From NCBI GenBank assembly GCA_002405525.1, contig DHLY01000054.1:37968-69354 (forward strand): DNA of 31,387 nt. The letters run 5' to 3'. Positions within the stretch are counted from its first letter, which is position 1, and every line of letters begins with the position of its first letter. Origin of the DNA: Proteobacteria bacterium UBA4656 (GTDB taxonomy: Bacteria > Pseudomonadota > Gammaproteobacteria > Xanthomonadales > Ahniellaceae). The notes below the pieces were generated by a model. It made no database searches. It worked only from the letters and a program-made list of their open reading frames with translations, and was not told the origin of the DNA. Shown here piece by piece: positions 16,892-25,160 of the stretch. A program made the translations under genes and the position numbers.

Positions 16892-16897
16892 AGTCTA
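16892..16897 (-). promoter_or_regulatory. Candidate -10 box (TAGACT) for leaderless dprA mRNA
   Basis: On the minus strand GCTAGACT is followed by GCGGCG and then the dprA GTG start. The 6-nt spacing would put the transcription start at the initiation codon. The box contains the in-frame TAG stop upstream of dprA. No convincing -35 box is seen. Confidence 0.4.
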
Positions 16898-16985
16898 GCG
16901 GCGGTGCATCGCCACGCTTGTAGGAAAACGCCGCGTCACCGGGCCGCTGGGAAGGCTCTGAACGGGCATCCGCCCGCGCGCTGCT

Positions 16986-18173
16986 TCAGTTGGCGGGTTC
17001 GCGCAGGATGTCGCCCGGCTGCACCGGCAACCGCCCGTCCATGACCAGTGCGTAGGCAACTCGGTCGAAGGTGCGGAACACCATCACATGGCCGACGAAC
17101 TCGTCGGGCAAGGTGACCTTGGTGCGCTCGAGCGCCAGCGTCCGCGACAGGCTGCCGTCCGGATACCGCACCGTGTCGGTCACCGCCTCACCGGGCCGGA
17201 AGAGCGAGAACACCTCGCCGTTCTCCAGCCCGTCCTGCGCGCCACGCGACACGGCGATCACCTGGCCCGGGCCGGCGGCGTTGAAGGCGCGCGTCAGCGA
17301 AACCACGCGCAGATTGTCCGGTACCGAGCGCGGCCCGCGCGGGGAGAAGGTGAGGTCGAACGGCAGGGTCCCGCCGGCCACGATGCGGTCACCAGGCCGG
17401 ATCTCGATTTCCGACGACTGCAGCAGCACGGTGGCCGGGTCGCCGTCACGCAGCACCTCACCATCGGCGATTTCCATCGCTTCGGTGCCGAGGTACTCGG
17501 TCTGGCGGCGGAAGGTCCAGTTGAGTGCCCAGGACCAGTACCAGTCCGGCCGGTCCAGATCGACCATCGAGTCCAGCGGCTGTGCATCGACGCGCCGCCG
17601 CGCTTCCTCCCAGGGGAAGGAGTCGGGAACCTCGCGGTATTCGTTGGTGGCGCGCAGCACCACGATTCTCGTTCCAGGGGCGGCGTCGAGTCCGCGCACG
17701 TACACGGCGTTGCCCGGGGCGGCGCGCAGCTTGCCGCCCTCGATGGCCACCACGTAGGGCATGGCGTCGTAATCGGCCTGGTCCACGATGCGCACCTTCT
17801 CGAGGAAGGGCCGCACCTTCGACAGCGGCACCGCGGTGCTGGCATCCGACAGCGGCTGCGCGCGGATGCGCGGCCCCGAGGGCGGCCGTTCGCCGCCGCC
17901 GCCGGCCACCAGTCGCGGCTTGCCGTCGATCCAGACCAGCCGCAGCACGTCGCCCGGGTAGATCCGGTGCGGGTTTTCGACCTGCGGGTTGCCCTGCCAG
18001 ATCTCCGGCCACAGCCAGGGCTTGGCCAGGAACTTGCCGGCGATGTCCCACAGGGTGTCGCCCTTCTGCACCACGTAGGTGTCGGGATGACCGTCCTTCA
18101 ACGCCACATCGGCGGCCAAAACGCCGAGCGCGACCCCGGCGCCCGCCGCAACTGCAAGAATTTGCTTAAGCAT
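16986..18173 (-). CDS. Secreted LysM-domain protein
   Basis: A 395-residue exported protein. Residues 1-23 form a signal peptide (basic start, then 'ILAVAAGAGVALGVLAADV'). One LysM domain follows at about 32-80 ('YVVQKGDTLWDIAGKFL', then 'YPGDVLRL'), which should bind peptidoglycan. The rest (about 100-395) is a beta-rich region with no family I can name, including 'PGDRIVAGGTLPFDLTFSPR' and a final 'LPVQPGDILREPAN'. Comparable LysM proteins lie next to dprA in many xanthomonads and other gammaproteobacteria. I chose the ATG at 18173 because it begins the signal peptide; a longer frame would add 70 Arg/Ala-rich residues. It is divergent from def across 155 nt and 100 nt upstream of dprA. Confidence 0.88.
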   Translation of the reverse strand: MLKQILAVAAGAGVALGVLAADVALKDGHPDTYVVQKGDTLWDIAGKFLAKPWLWPEIWQGNPQVENPHRIYPGDVLRLVWIDGKPRLVAGGGGERPPSGPRIRAQPLSDASTAVPLSKVRPFLEKVRIVDQADYDAMPYVVAIEGGKLRAAPGNAVYVRGLDAAPGTRIVVLRATNEYREVPDSFPWEEARRRVDAQPLDSMVDLDRPDWYWSWALNWTFRRQTEYLGTEAMEIADGEVLRDGDPATVLLQSSEIEIRPGDRIVAGGTLPFDLTFSPRGPRSVPDNLRVVSLTRAFNAAGPGQVIAVSRGAQDGLENGEVFSLFRPGEAVTDTVRYPDGSLSRTLALERTKVTLPDEFVGHVMVFRTFDRVAYALVMDGRLPVQPGDILREPAN

Positions 18174-18328
18174 GCCGGCCAAATTCCTGATTCCCCAACG
18201 ATTCCGGAGTGTAACCCATCGGCGGCAGGGCGCAAATCGACCGTCGCGCGCCGGCTGCCCGATGGCGCGGCCCGCTGTCGGGTAGCGTGGGGCTTGAAAC
18301 CGGCCGACTGCCGCCGCATGGTGGGCGG

Positions 18329-18874
18329 ATGGCAAAGCTGACGATTCTCGAGTTCCCCGACCCGCGACTGCGGACCCGCGCACTGCCCGTCGAGCGCGTG
18401 GACGACGCGCTGTCGCACCTGATCGACGACATGTTCGAAACCATGTACGCCGCGCCCGGGATCGGCCTGGCCGCGACCCAGGTCGACGTGCACCGGCGCT
18501 TCATGGTGATCGACGTCAGCGAATCGCGCGACCAGCCGCTGGTGTTCATCAATCCCGAGATCGTGGAACAGGTTGGTTCGCAGACCTACCAGGAGGGCTG
18601 CCTGTCGGTTCCCGGCATCTACGCCGACGTCGATCGCGCCGACCGCATTCGCGTCCGCGCCCGCGACCGGCGCGGCCAGCCGTTCGAGATGTGGGCCGAC
18701 AGCCTGCTCGCGGTGTGCATCCAGCACGAGATGGACCACCTCGACGGCAAGGTGTTCGTCGACTACCTGTCGCCGTTCAAGCGCGAGCAGGTGCGCAAGC
18801 GGCTGGCCAAGGCGGCCAAGGAGAAAGCAGCCGCGGGCGACAATGTCGCCGAGCAGAGGCGCCACACGATCTGA
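18329..18874 (+). CDS. def: Peptide deformylase
   Basis: A 181-residue metalloenzyme that removes the N-formyl group from nascent proteins. The three motifs are perfect: GIGLAATQ (residues 44-51), EGCLSVPG (89-96) with metal ligand Cys91, and QHEMDHLDG (132-140) with ligands His133 and His137 and catalytic Glu134. These positions match E. coli Def (Cys90, His132, His136) within one residue. The C-terminal helix is extended by a Lys/Ala-rich stretch. The ATG at 18329 begins the canonical '[15 protein letters not shown]'; an in-frame ATG at 18287 would add 14 unmatched residues. It is separated from fmt by 199 nt of repeat-bearing DNA, unusual for a pair often tightly linked. Confidence 0.97.
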   Translation: MAKLTILEFPDPRLRTRALPVERVDDALSHLIDDMFETMYAAPGIGLAATQVDVHRRFMVIDVSESRDQPLVFINPEIVEQVGSQTYQEGCLSVPGIYADVDRADRIRVRARDRRGQPFEMWADSLLAVCIQHEMDHLDGKVFVDYLSPFKREQVRKRLAKAAKEKAAAGDNVAEQRRHTI

Positions 18875-18879
18875 AAGCA

Positions 18880-19018
18880 GGGCCCAGGGTATAGGGCCCA
18901 GGGCCCAGTGGAAGCCGGCGTTCTGCAGCGAGCGGCGGCATCGCGCTCCGCCGCCGATCCCTCGCACGCAGCACGAATCCAACCCTGCGCGCATTTCTGG
19001 GCCCTGTAGCCTGGGCCC
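18880..19018. repeat. GGGCCCAGG inverted repeat between def and fmt
   Basis: A 22-nt arm at 18880-18901 and its reverse complement at 18997-19018 match at 20 of 22 positions. Each arm is itself two GGGCCCAG units around a 6-nt linker, and the left arm continues into a third unit (18901-18908). The core TAGGGCCCAGGGC at 18892-18904 recurs identically at 31245-31257, so this is a dispersed element. The 95 nt between the arms hold no recognisable gene. Confidence 0.75.
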
Positions 19019-19073
19019 TCAAACGGCAGCAACTCGCGCCTGCCCACTCCCCTTCACGCCGAACCGCCCTTCA

Positions 19074-20009
19074 ATGTCCCGCTTCCGCATCGCCTTCGCC
19101 GGCACGCCCGACTTCGCCGTGCCGGTGCTCGCCGCACTGCTCGACTCGCCGCACGACGTGGTCGGCGTGTGGACCCAGCCGGATCGTCCGGCGGGGCGCG
19201 GACGCGAGTTGGCGGCGAGCCCGGTCAAGCAGCTCGCGCAGCGCAGTGGCGTGCCGGTGTTCCAGCCCGACACGCTCAGGGACGCCGCCGCGCAGCAGGA
19301 ATTGCGCGACCTGCAGCCCGACCTGCTGGTGGTCGTCGCCTATGGACTGATCCTGCCCAGGGCAGTCCTCGGCACCCCGCGCTTCGGCTGCTGGAACGTG
19401 CATGCCTCCTTGCTGCCGCGCTGGCGCGGTGCGGCCCCGATCCAGCGCGCGATCGAGACCGGCGACCAACGCACCGGCGTGTGCCTGATGCAGATGGAGC
19501 CCGGCCTCGACACCGGGCCGGTGCTGCTGTCGCTGGAGACGCCGATCGCGGACGACGACACCGCGCAGACCCTGCACGACCGCCTCGCGTCGATGGGCGC
19601 GCAGGTGGTCAAGGACGGGCTCGCCCTGCTGCGCGCCGGCATCCGCCCGGTGCCGCTGCCACAGCCCGCCGAGGGCGTCACCTACGCGCGCAAGATCGAC
19701 AAGGCCGAAGCCATGCTCGACCTGTCGCAGCCGGCGGCCGCGCTGGCGCGCAAGGTGCGCGCCTTCCTGCCATGGCCGGTGGCCGAACTCGAACTCGACG
19801 GCGATCGCCTGCGCGTGCACGCCGCGCAGGCGATCGATGCACCGGCCGCCGCGCCCGGCACCGTGCTGCGCGGCAGCCGCGAGGGGATCGACATCGCCAC
19901 CGGCGCAGGCGCCCTGAGGCTGCTCGCCGTGCAGCGGCCGGGCGGGCGCGTGCTCGCCGCCGCGGACTACGTCAACGCCCGCCCGGCGCTGCGCGCGGCG
20001 AGGCCATGA
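19074..20009 (+). CDS. fmt: Methionyl-tRNA formyltransferase
   Basis: A 311-residue enzyme that formylates initiator Met-tRNA using 10-formyltetrahydrofolate. The N-terminal formyltransferase domain (1-190) opens with '[15 protein letters not shown]' and carries the catalytic set Asn108, His110 and Asp146 in '[19 protein letters not shown]' and 'EPGLDTGPV'. The C-terminal OB-like tRNA-binding domain (about 205-305) is present, with '[11 protein letters not shown]' at its start. Length is typical (about 315). The ATG at 19074 matches the family start. Its stop overlaps the rsmB start by 4 nt (ATGA), so the two are translationally coupled. A repeat-filled gap separates it from def. Confidence 0.97.
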   Translation: MSRFRIAFAGTPDFAVPVLAALLDSPHDVVGVWTQPDRPAGRGRELAASPVKQLAQRSGVPVFQPDTLRDAAAQQELRDLQPDLLVVVAYGLILPRAVLGTPRFGCWNVHASLLPRWRGAAPIQRAIETGDQRTGVCLMQMEPGLDTGPVLLSLETPIADDDTAQTLHDRLASMGAQVVKDGLALLRAGIRPVPLPQPAEGVTYARKIDKAEAMLDLSQPAAALARKVRAFLPWPVAELELDGDRLRVHAAQAIDAPAAAPGTVLRGSREGIDIATGAGALRLLAVQRPGGRVLAAADYVNARPALRAARP

Positions 20010-21322
20010 GCGTGGGCGACCAAGGCGCGGACGCTCGTGCGCAGGCCGCGCGAGCCCTCGACCACGTCTGGCGCGGCCATGCGCTGGACGCCGCCTTGCC
20101 GGCCGCCGACGCCGCGCTCGCCGATCCGCGCGACCGCGGTCTGCTGCGCGCGATCTGCTTCACCGTGCTGCGCGCGCCCTGGCGCTACGAGGCGCTGCTG
20201 GGCGTCCTGCTCGACCACGGCGCGGCGAAGATCGACCGCTTGCTGCGTGCCGCCCTGCTCGCCGGGCTGGCGCAGCTCGACGCCGGTATCGGCCCGCCCT
20301 ATGCGGCGGTCTCGGGCACGGTGGCCGCGGTGCGCGCACTGGGCCGGCCGCGGCTCGCGGGCCTCGCCAATGCCGTGCTGCGGCGCTTCCTGCGCGAGCG
20401 CGAGGCCCTGCTCGCCGCGCTGTCCGACGACGATGTGCAGCGCCATCAGCATCCGCAATGGCTGATCGACGCACTGCGTCGCGACTGGCCGCAGGACACC
20501 GACCGCATCCTCGACGCCAACAACGCGCCGGCGCCGCTGTGGCTGCGCACGAACCGCCGCCGCACCACCCGTGAGGACGCGCTGGCGTCACTGCGCCAGG
20601 CCGGCATCGCCGCAGCACCGCATCCGCGGCTGACCGACGCGCTCGTGCTCGACGAACCTTCCGATGTGCACGCGCTGCCCGGCTTCGACGCGGGCCGGTT
20701 GTCGGTACAGGACGGTGCGGCGCAGCTGGCCGCCGACCTGCTGGACCTGGCGCCGCGCCTGCGGGTGCTCGACGCGTGTGCCGCGCCCGGCGGCAAGGCC
20801 GCGCATCTGCTGGAGCGCGAGCCCGCGGTCGATCTGCTCGCCCTCGACGAATCCGCGCCGCGCGCCGCGCGTATCGGTGCCGGGCTGGTGCGGCTCGGGC
20901 TGTCCGCGCCGGTGCGTTGCGCCGATGCGGCGCGCCCGACGGACTGGTGGGACGGCCGGCCATTCGACCGCATCCTGCTCGATGCGCCGTGCAGCGGCAC
21001 TGGCGTGATCCGGCGCCACCCCGACATCCGGCGCCTGCGCCGCGCGGCCGACCTGCCCGCGCTGTGCACGCAACAGGACCGCCTGCTGGACGGCCTGTGG
21101 CCTTTGCTCGCCCCGGGGGGACGGCTAGTCTATGCGACCTGCTCGGTGCTGGCCGATGAAAACGCACGCCGGATCGCTGGCTTCCTCGCGCGCACGCCCG
21201 ACGCGCGCGCCCTCGATGTGGTGCCCGCCTGGTTCGGGGTCGCCAGCGGTGCGGGTCGCCAACACTTTCCCGGCGACGACGGACTCGACGGATTCTTCTA
21301 CGCGGTGCTGGCGCGCGGCTGA
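20006..21322 (+). CDS. rsmB: 16S rRNA (cytosine-967-C5)-methyltransferase
   Basis: A 438-residue m5C methyltransferase using S-adenosylmethionine. The N-terminal NusB-like RNA-binding domain (1-145) is followed by a linker and the Rossmann-fold catalytic domain (about 225-438). Motif I is '[16 protein letters not shown]', motif IV is '[15 protein letters not shown]' with Cys329, and motif VI is 'YATCS' with the nucleophile Cys379. These align with Cys325 and Cys375 of E. coli RsmB. The start overlaps the fmt stop (ATGA). The downstream DUF4390 gene begins within a few tens of bases, giving a compact fmt-rsmB-DUF4390-ntrY unit. Confidence 0.97.
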   Translation: MSVGDQGADARAQAARALDHVWRGHALDAALPAADAALADPRDRGLLRAICFTVLRAPWRYEALLGVLLDHGAAKIDRLLRAALLAGLAQLDAGIGPPYAAVSGTVAAVRALGRPRLAGLANAVLRRFLREREALLAALSDDDVQRHQHPQWLIDALRRDWPQDTDRILDANNAPAPLWLRTNRRRTTREDALASLRQAGIAAAPHPRLTDALVLDEPSDVHALPGFDAGRLSVQDGAAQLAADLLDLAPRLRVLDACAAPGGKAAHLLEREPAVDLLALDESAPRAARIGAGLVRLGLSAPVRCADAARPTDWWDGRPFDRILLDAPCSGTGVIRRHPDIRRLRRAADLPALCTQQDRLLDGLWPLLAPGGRLVYATCSVLADENARRIAGFLARTPDARALDVVPAWFGVASGAGRQHFPGDDGLDGFFYAVLARG

Positions 21323-21356
21323 CCGGTGCCGGCGCGCCGCCCGCCGCCTGCAGGCC

Positions 21357-21851
21357 GTGTTCGCTGCCTTGCTGCTGGGCGCATGCCATGGCGGTGGTGC
21401 GATCGAATCGGCGCGGATCGAGGGCGGGGTCGCGCCGGTGCTCGATGCACGTCTGCGGCTGGCGCCGAGCGCGGACGTCCTGGCCGCGCTTGACCGCGGG
21501 GTGCCACTGGTGCTGCGGATCGAAGTCGAAGCACGCAGCGCCGGCCCCATGCTGCGGACCGAGCGCAGGATCGAACTGCGCTTCCTGCCGCTGGCGGGGC
21601 GCTATGCGTGGACCGATCTCGACAGCGGCACGGTGCGCACGTTCGCTCGCCGGCCGCTGCTGCTGGCCGCGCTCGACCGTGTGCGCTTGCCGCTCGACCC
21701 CGCCTTCGCCGAGCTGCCCGCCGGCACCCGCTGCCGCGTCCGACTGGCGCTCGACGTCGATGCCCTGCCGGCGCCGCTTCGCCTGCCGGCGCTGTTTTCG
21801 CCACGCTGGCGCCTCGCGCCGCCGGATTACGCGTGGACCGTCGGCGCCTGA
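21357..21851 (+). CDS. DUF4390 family putative lipoprotein (start uncertain, possible frameshift)
   Basis: The body matches DUF4390 proteins, which lie between rsmB and ntrY in many beta- and gammaproteobacteria: 'VLAALDRGVPLVLRIEVE' with a following basic stretch, a beta-rich middle and a C-terminal 'FSPRWRLAPPDYAW'. Function is unknown. The N-terminus contains a signal core ending in the lipobox LLGAC, but in this frame the only nearby start is the GTG at 21357, which leaves just six residues before the lipobox. A GTG at 21326, 3 nt after rsmB, would give a basic start ('MPARRR') and a full lipoprotein signal if one C of CCC at 21340-21342 were missing. Its stop overlaps the ntrY ATG (TGATG). 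Confidence 0.78.
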   Translation: MFAALLLGACHGGGAIESARIEGGVAPVLDARLRLAPSADVLAALDRGVPLVLRIEVEARSAGPMLRTERRIELRFLPLAGRYAWTDLDSGTVRTFARRPLLLAALDRVRLPLDPAFAELPAGTRCRVRLALDVDALPAPLRLPALFSPRWRLAPPDYAWTVGA

Positions 21852-23965
21852 TGCGCTGGCTGTTCGGGTCGCTGCCGGCGCTGGCGCTGGCGGCACTGCT
21901 CGCTTTCGTGCTGCTGCTGGCCGGCGATGCCGAGGCCGACACTGCGCGGCTGGGTCGCTGGTGGCTGTGGGCCTTCGCCGGTGCGGCGGTGTCGGTGGCA
22001 TTGGTGCTGGGGGCGATCGTCGGTCGGGTCTGGGACCTGCTGCGTGCGCGGCGCGAGCGCCGCCCCGGCGCGCGGCTCGCTGCGCGCTGGACCATCGCCC
22101 TTGTGCTGCTGGCAGTGTTGCCGCTGATGCTGGTCTACGGCTTCGCCCTGCGCTTCCTGCACGCGACCGTGGACTCCTGGCTCAACGTCCGCGTCGAAGC
22201 CGGCCTCGACGACGCCCTCTCGCTCGGCCGGCAATGGGTCGACGGCGAGGTGGCGCGCGCCCGCGCCGGCAGCGCTGCGCTCGCCGCGCGGCTGGCCGTC
22301 GCAGCCGACCTGCAGGGCGCGCTGGACGCCGAGCTGGACGCCAGCGATGCGCTGCAATTCGCGGTGTTCTCCAGCGCCGGCAACCTGCGCGCCGCTGCCG
22401 CCGCCGATCCGCGCCTGTTGTTGCCGACGCCGCCCGATCCGACCGAACTGCTGCGCGCACGCGACGGCGCGGTCGACGCGGCCAGCCAGCCGCTGGGCGA
22501 CGACCTGGTGGTGCGCGTGCTGCGCGCGCTGCCGCCGGACGGGGTCCTGCTCGCGGTGTGGCCGCTGCCGGCGCAGGTGCGCCCGCTGGTGCGCAACATC
22601 GAGGCCACCTGGGCCGACTGGCAGCGCCTGTCGTTCCTGCGCGACTCACTCAAACTCACCTTCACCCTGGTGCTGACGCTGGCGCTGCTTCTGGCGCTGC
22701 TTCTGGCGGTGCTCGCCGCGCTGCGCGTGGCGCGCCGGCAGGTCGCGCCGGTGGCGCGGCTGGCCGCGGCCAGCGCCGAGATCGCGCGCGGCCAGTACGG
22801 CGACGAAGTGCCCGCAGGCGGCGACGACGAACTGGGTTTCCTGACCGACTCGTTCAACCGCATGAGCCGCGAACTGGCCGCCGCCAGCGCCGCGGCGCGC
22901 GCCTCGCAGGCATTGACCGAGCGTCAGCGCGCGTACCTGGAAACCGTGCTGGCGCGCCTGTCCAGCGGCGTGCTGACCTGGGGCGCGGATGGCCTGTTGC
23001 GCGGCGCCAACGCGGCGGCCGGGCGCATCCTGGGCATCGATCCGGCGCCGTTCGCCGGTCGTCCGCTGTCCGAACTGGCCGCCACCGTTCCTGCGCTCGC
23101 GCCGCTGACCGAGGCGCTGTCCGCGCGCAGCGCCGAAGGTGTGCGCGAGTGGCGCGAGGAACTGCGTCTGCCGCGCGAATCCGCCGGCGCGTCGGCGCAG
23201 ATCCTGGTCCTGCGCGGCGCCGCGCTGCCGGCCGGCGAGGACGGCTACGTCGCGGTGTTCGACGACGAGACCGTGCTCAACCAGGCGCAGCGCGAGGCGG
23301 CCTGGAGCGAGGTCGCGCGGCGGCTGGCGCATGAAGTCAAGAACCCGCTCACGCCGATCCAGCTCAGCGCCGAACGACTGAAGCTGCGCCTGGGCGGAAA
23401 GCTCGAACCCGCCGACGCGCAGGTGCTGGAGAAGGCCACCGGCACCATCGTGGCCCAGGTCGAGGCGCTCAAGACCCTGGTCAACGCGTTCGGCGACTAC
23501 GCGCGGCCGCCGCAACTGCGTCTGGAGCGGCTGCGCATCAATGTGCTGGCTGGCGAGGTGCTCGACCTGTACGAACAGGACCCGAACCTGCGGATCGTGC
23601 GCCGGCTCGACCCCGGCGATCCGTGGATCCGCGCCGACGCCGGCCGCCTGCGCCAGCTGCTGCACAATCTGGTCAAGAACGCGATCGAGGCGTCATCGGG
23701 GGCGCCGGAGATCGAACTCTCCACGCGCTGCGTCGACGCGGCGGGCAGTACCGAGGTGGCACTGGGCGTCGCCGACCGCGGCAGCGGCCTGCCGCCCGGC
23801 TTCGACGACACCTGGTTCGAGCCCTACCGCAGCGGCAAGCCGCGCGGCAGCGGGCTGGGGCTGGCGGTGGTGCGCAAGGTCGCCGACGAACACGGCGCGC
23901 GCGTGGCCGCCGCCGACCGCGAGGGCGGCGGCGCGGTGTTCACGGTGTGGTTCCCGCGCGGCTGA
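21851..23965 (+). CDS. ntrY: NtrY-like sensor histidine kinase, no adjacent response regulator
   Basis: A 704-residue transmembrane kinase. Three N-terminal helices (about residues 5-25, 38-60, 78-98), a periplasmic domain (about 100-270, beginning 'LHATVDSWLNVRVEAGLDDA', typical of NtrY-like kinases), a fourth helix (about 273-297), HAMP (about 298-350), a PAS domain (about 365-475), then the HisKA domain with phospho-acceptor His494 in 'RRLAHEVKNPLTPIQLS'. The HATPase domain follows, with the N box 'HNLVKNAIEAS', G1 'VADRGSGLPP' and G2 'GSGLGLAVV'. NtrY homologues sense redox, nitrogen or envelope cues and phosphorylate NtrX. No NtrX gene follows here; the next gene encodes an exported protein of unknown function. 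The start overlaps the DUF4390 stop. Confidence 0.9.
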   Translation: MRWLFGSLPALALAALLAFVLLLAGDAEADTARLGRWWLWAFAGAAVSVALVLGAIVGRVWDLLRARRERRPGARLAARWTIALVLLAVLPLMLVYGFALRFLHATVDSWLNVRVEAGLDDALSLGRQWVDGEVARARAGSAALAARLAVAADLQGALDAELDASDALQFAVFSSAGNLRAAAAADPRLLLPTPPDPTELLRARDGAVDAASQPLGDDLVVRVLRALPPDGVLLAVWPLPAQVRPLVRNIEATWADWQRLSFLRDSLKLTFTLVLTLALLLALLLAVLAALRVARRQVAPVARLAAASAEIARGQYGDEVPAGGDDELGFLTDSFNRMSRELAAASAAARASQALTERQRAYLETVLARLSSGVLTWGADGLLRGANAAAGRILGIDPAPFAGRPLSELAATVPALAPLTEALSARSAEGVREWREELRLPRESAGASAQILVLRGAALPAGEDGYVAVFDDETVLNQAQREAAWSEVARRLAHEVKNPLTPIQLSAERLKLRLGGKLEPADAQVLEKATGTIVAQVEALKTLVNAFGDYARPPQLRLERLRINVLAGEVLDLYEQDPNLRIVRRLDPGDPWIRADAGRLRQLLHNLVKNAIEASSGAPEIELSTRCVDAAGSTEVALGVADRGSGLPPGFDDTWFEPYRSGKPRGSGLGLAVVRKVADEHGARVAAADREGGGAVFTVWFPRG

Positions 23966-24120
23966 GCGCCGGGCGCTTGCCTTGCGCGCGACGGAAACAA
24001 CGCGCTGCAACAGCATCGGTCCCGTCCGTGCTGGACCCTCGGCCCGCGCCGGCGTCGCTTGCGCACGCTCCCGATCAGGACTACCGTCCGCGCTTCCGAT
24101 CCGCCGTCCGCGGGAGGGCA

Positions 24121-25125
24121 ATGCGCCCCCTGGCCCATGCAGCGCTGCTCGTCTTGCTGTGCCTGCCCGGAGCGGCCGGCGGGGCGAAACCGCTGAAGTC
24201 GCCCGCCGCCGAATTGCGCTCGCGGCACACGGTGATCGCCAGCGGCGTGATCGCGGCGGTCGACGGCGTGCTGCGGCTGGAATCGGTCGCCGCCATCGAC
24301 GGCGCGCCTGCACCCGGCTCCGAGCTCGAACTGCGCATCCCGGAATGGCTGGGGCCGCGCCTGCCCACCGGGGAGCGCGTGGTCGTCGCTTACGCTCCGT
24401 TCCGACGCGACCCGACTCTGGTCGACCGGCGGATCATCGATCCGCAGGGCCCGCGGCTTCTGCTGGTCGCCGGGCTCGAGCCGGCGCTGTTCCGTGACAC
24501 GCCACAGACCCGCGCGCGCCTGCTGGGCGCCGACGGTGCGGCGCGCCACCCGCGGCCCGCCGAGGCCGTGGCTGGCCTGGCTGATCCGGACCCGCAGTGG
24601 CAGAACTACTACGCGCACGAACTGGCGCTGGCGCCCGCATTGCGCGCGGCGATCGACGATGAGGCCCGGCGCGCGATCGGGCGCCTGCTCGCCGATGCCG
24701 ATGCGCATCCGGCCGCACGCGCGCTGTGGCTGCGGCTCGCCGACAGCCTTCCGGCGCCCGATCGCACCTGGTGGCATGCGGCCGCCCTGTCCGTTCTCGC
24801 GGCGATGCCGGTCGACGGGCTCGGCGGTCCGGCCGATGGTCGCGCCGCGCTGGTGCGGGCGGCATTCAATGCGCTGGAGCGCGCGCAGGTCGCCGTTCCC
24901 CCCGCCGTGCTCGTGCGCTGGGTCGCCGGCGACCAGGCTGCGCTGGCGGAATCGGCCCTGCTGGCGGCGCGCCGCGGCGCGCCGGAGTCGGAGGACGATT
25001 TGCTGGACGCGGCGCTGGACCGCGCGCTGTTGCCCGCCGCCAATCGCCGGTTCCTGCTCGACCACCGCCGTCGCCTCGCGCTGATGCGCGAGTCCCTCGC
25101 CCGGCAGCCTGCCGATCCGCGTTGA
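24121..25125 (+). CDS. Exported protein of unknown function with N-terminal beta domain and helical region
   Basis: A 334-residue protein not matching a family I know. Residues 1-21 form a signal peptide ending 'PGAAGGA'. Residues about 25-95 look beta-rich ('HTVIASGVIAAVDGVLRLES', then 'PGSELELRIP'), like a small barrel. From about residue 125 the sequence is helical and Ala/Leu/Arg-rich with repeated short helices, perhaps HEAT-like. No catalytic motif is visible. The ATG at 24121 has a strong ribosome site, GGGAGGGCA, directly upstream. The stop TGA at 25123-25125 overlaps an ATG in the frame of the next gene, so the two are probably co-translated. It is read as exported to the periplasm or beyond. 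Confidence 0.7.
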   Translation: MRPLAHAALLVLLCLPGAAGGAKPLKSPAAELRSRHTVIASGVIAAVDGVLRLESVAAIDGAPAPGSELELRIPEWLGPRLPTGERVVVAYAPFRRDPTLVDRRIIDPQGPRLLLVAGLEPALFRDTPQTRARLLGADGAARHPRPAEAVAGLADPDPQWQNYYAHELALAPALRAAIDDEARRAIGRLLADADAHPAARALWLRLADSLPAPDRTWWHAAALSVLAAMPVDGLGGPADGRAALVRAAFNALERAQVAVPPAVLVRWVAGDQAALAESALLAARRGAPESEDDLLDAALDRALLPAANRRFLLDHRRRLALMRESLARQPADPR

Positions 25126-25160
25126 TGCCCCCCATTGCTCCCGTCACCGAGGCCCGCCGC

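Noticed and set aside
16918..16935. A REP-like start (TTGTAGGA) upstream of dprA
   Set aside because: It lacks the GCG extension and the internal hairpin shared by the other units.
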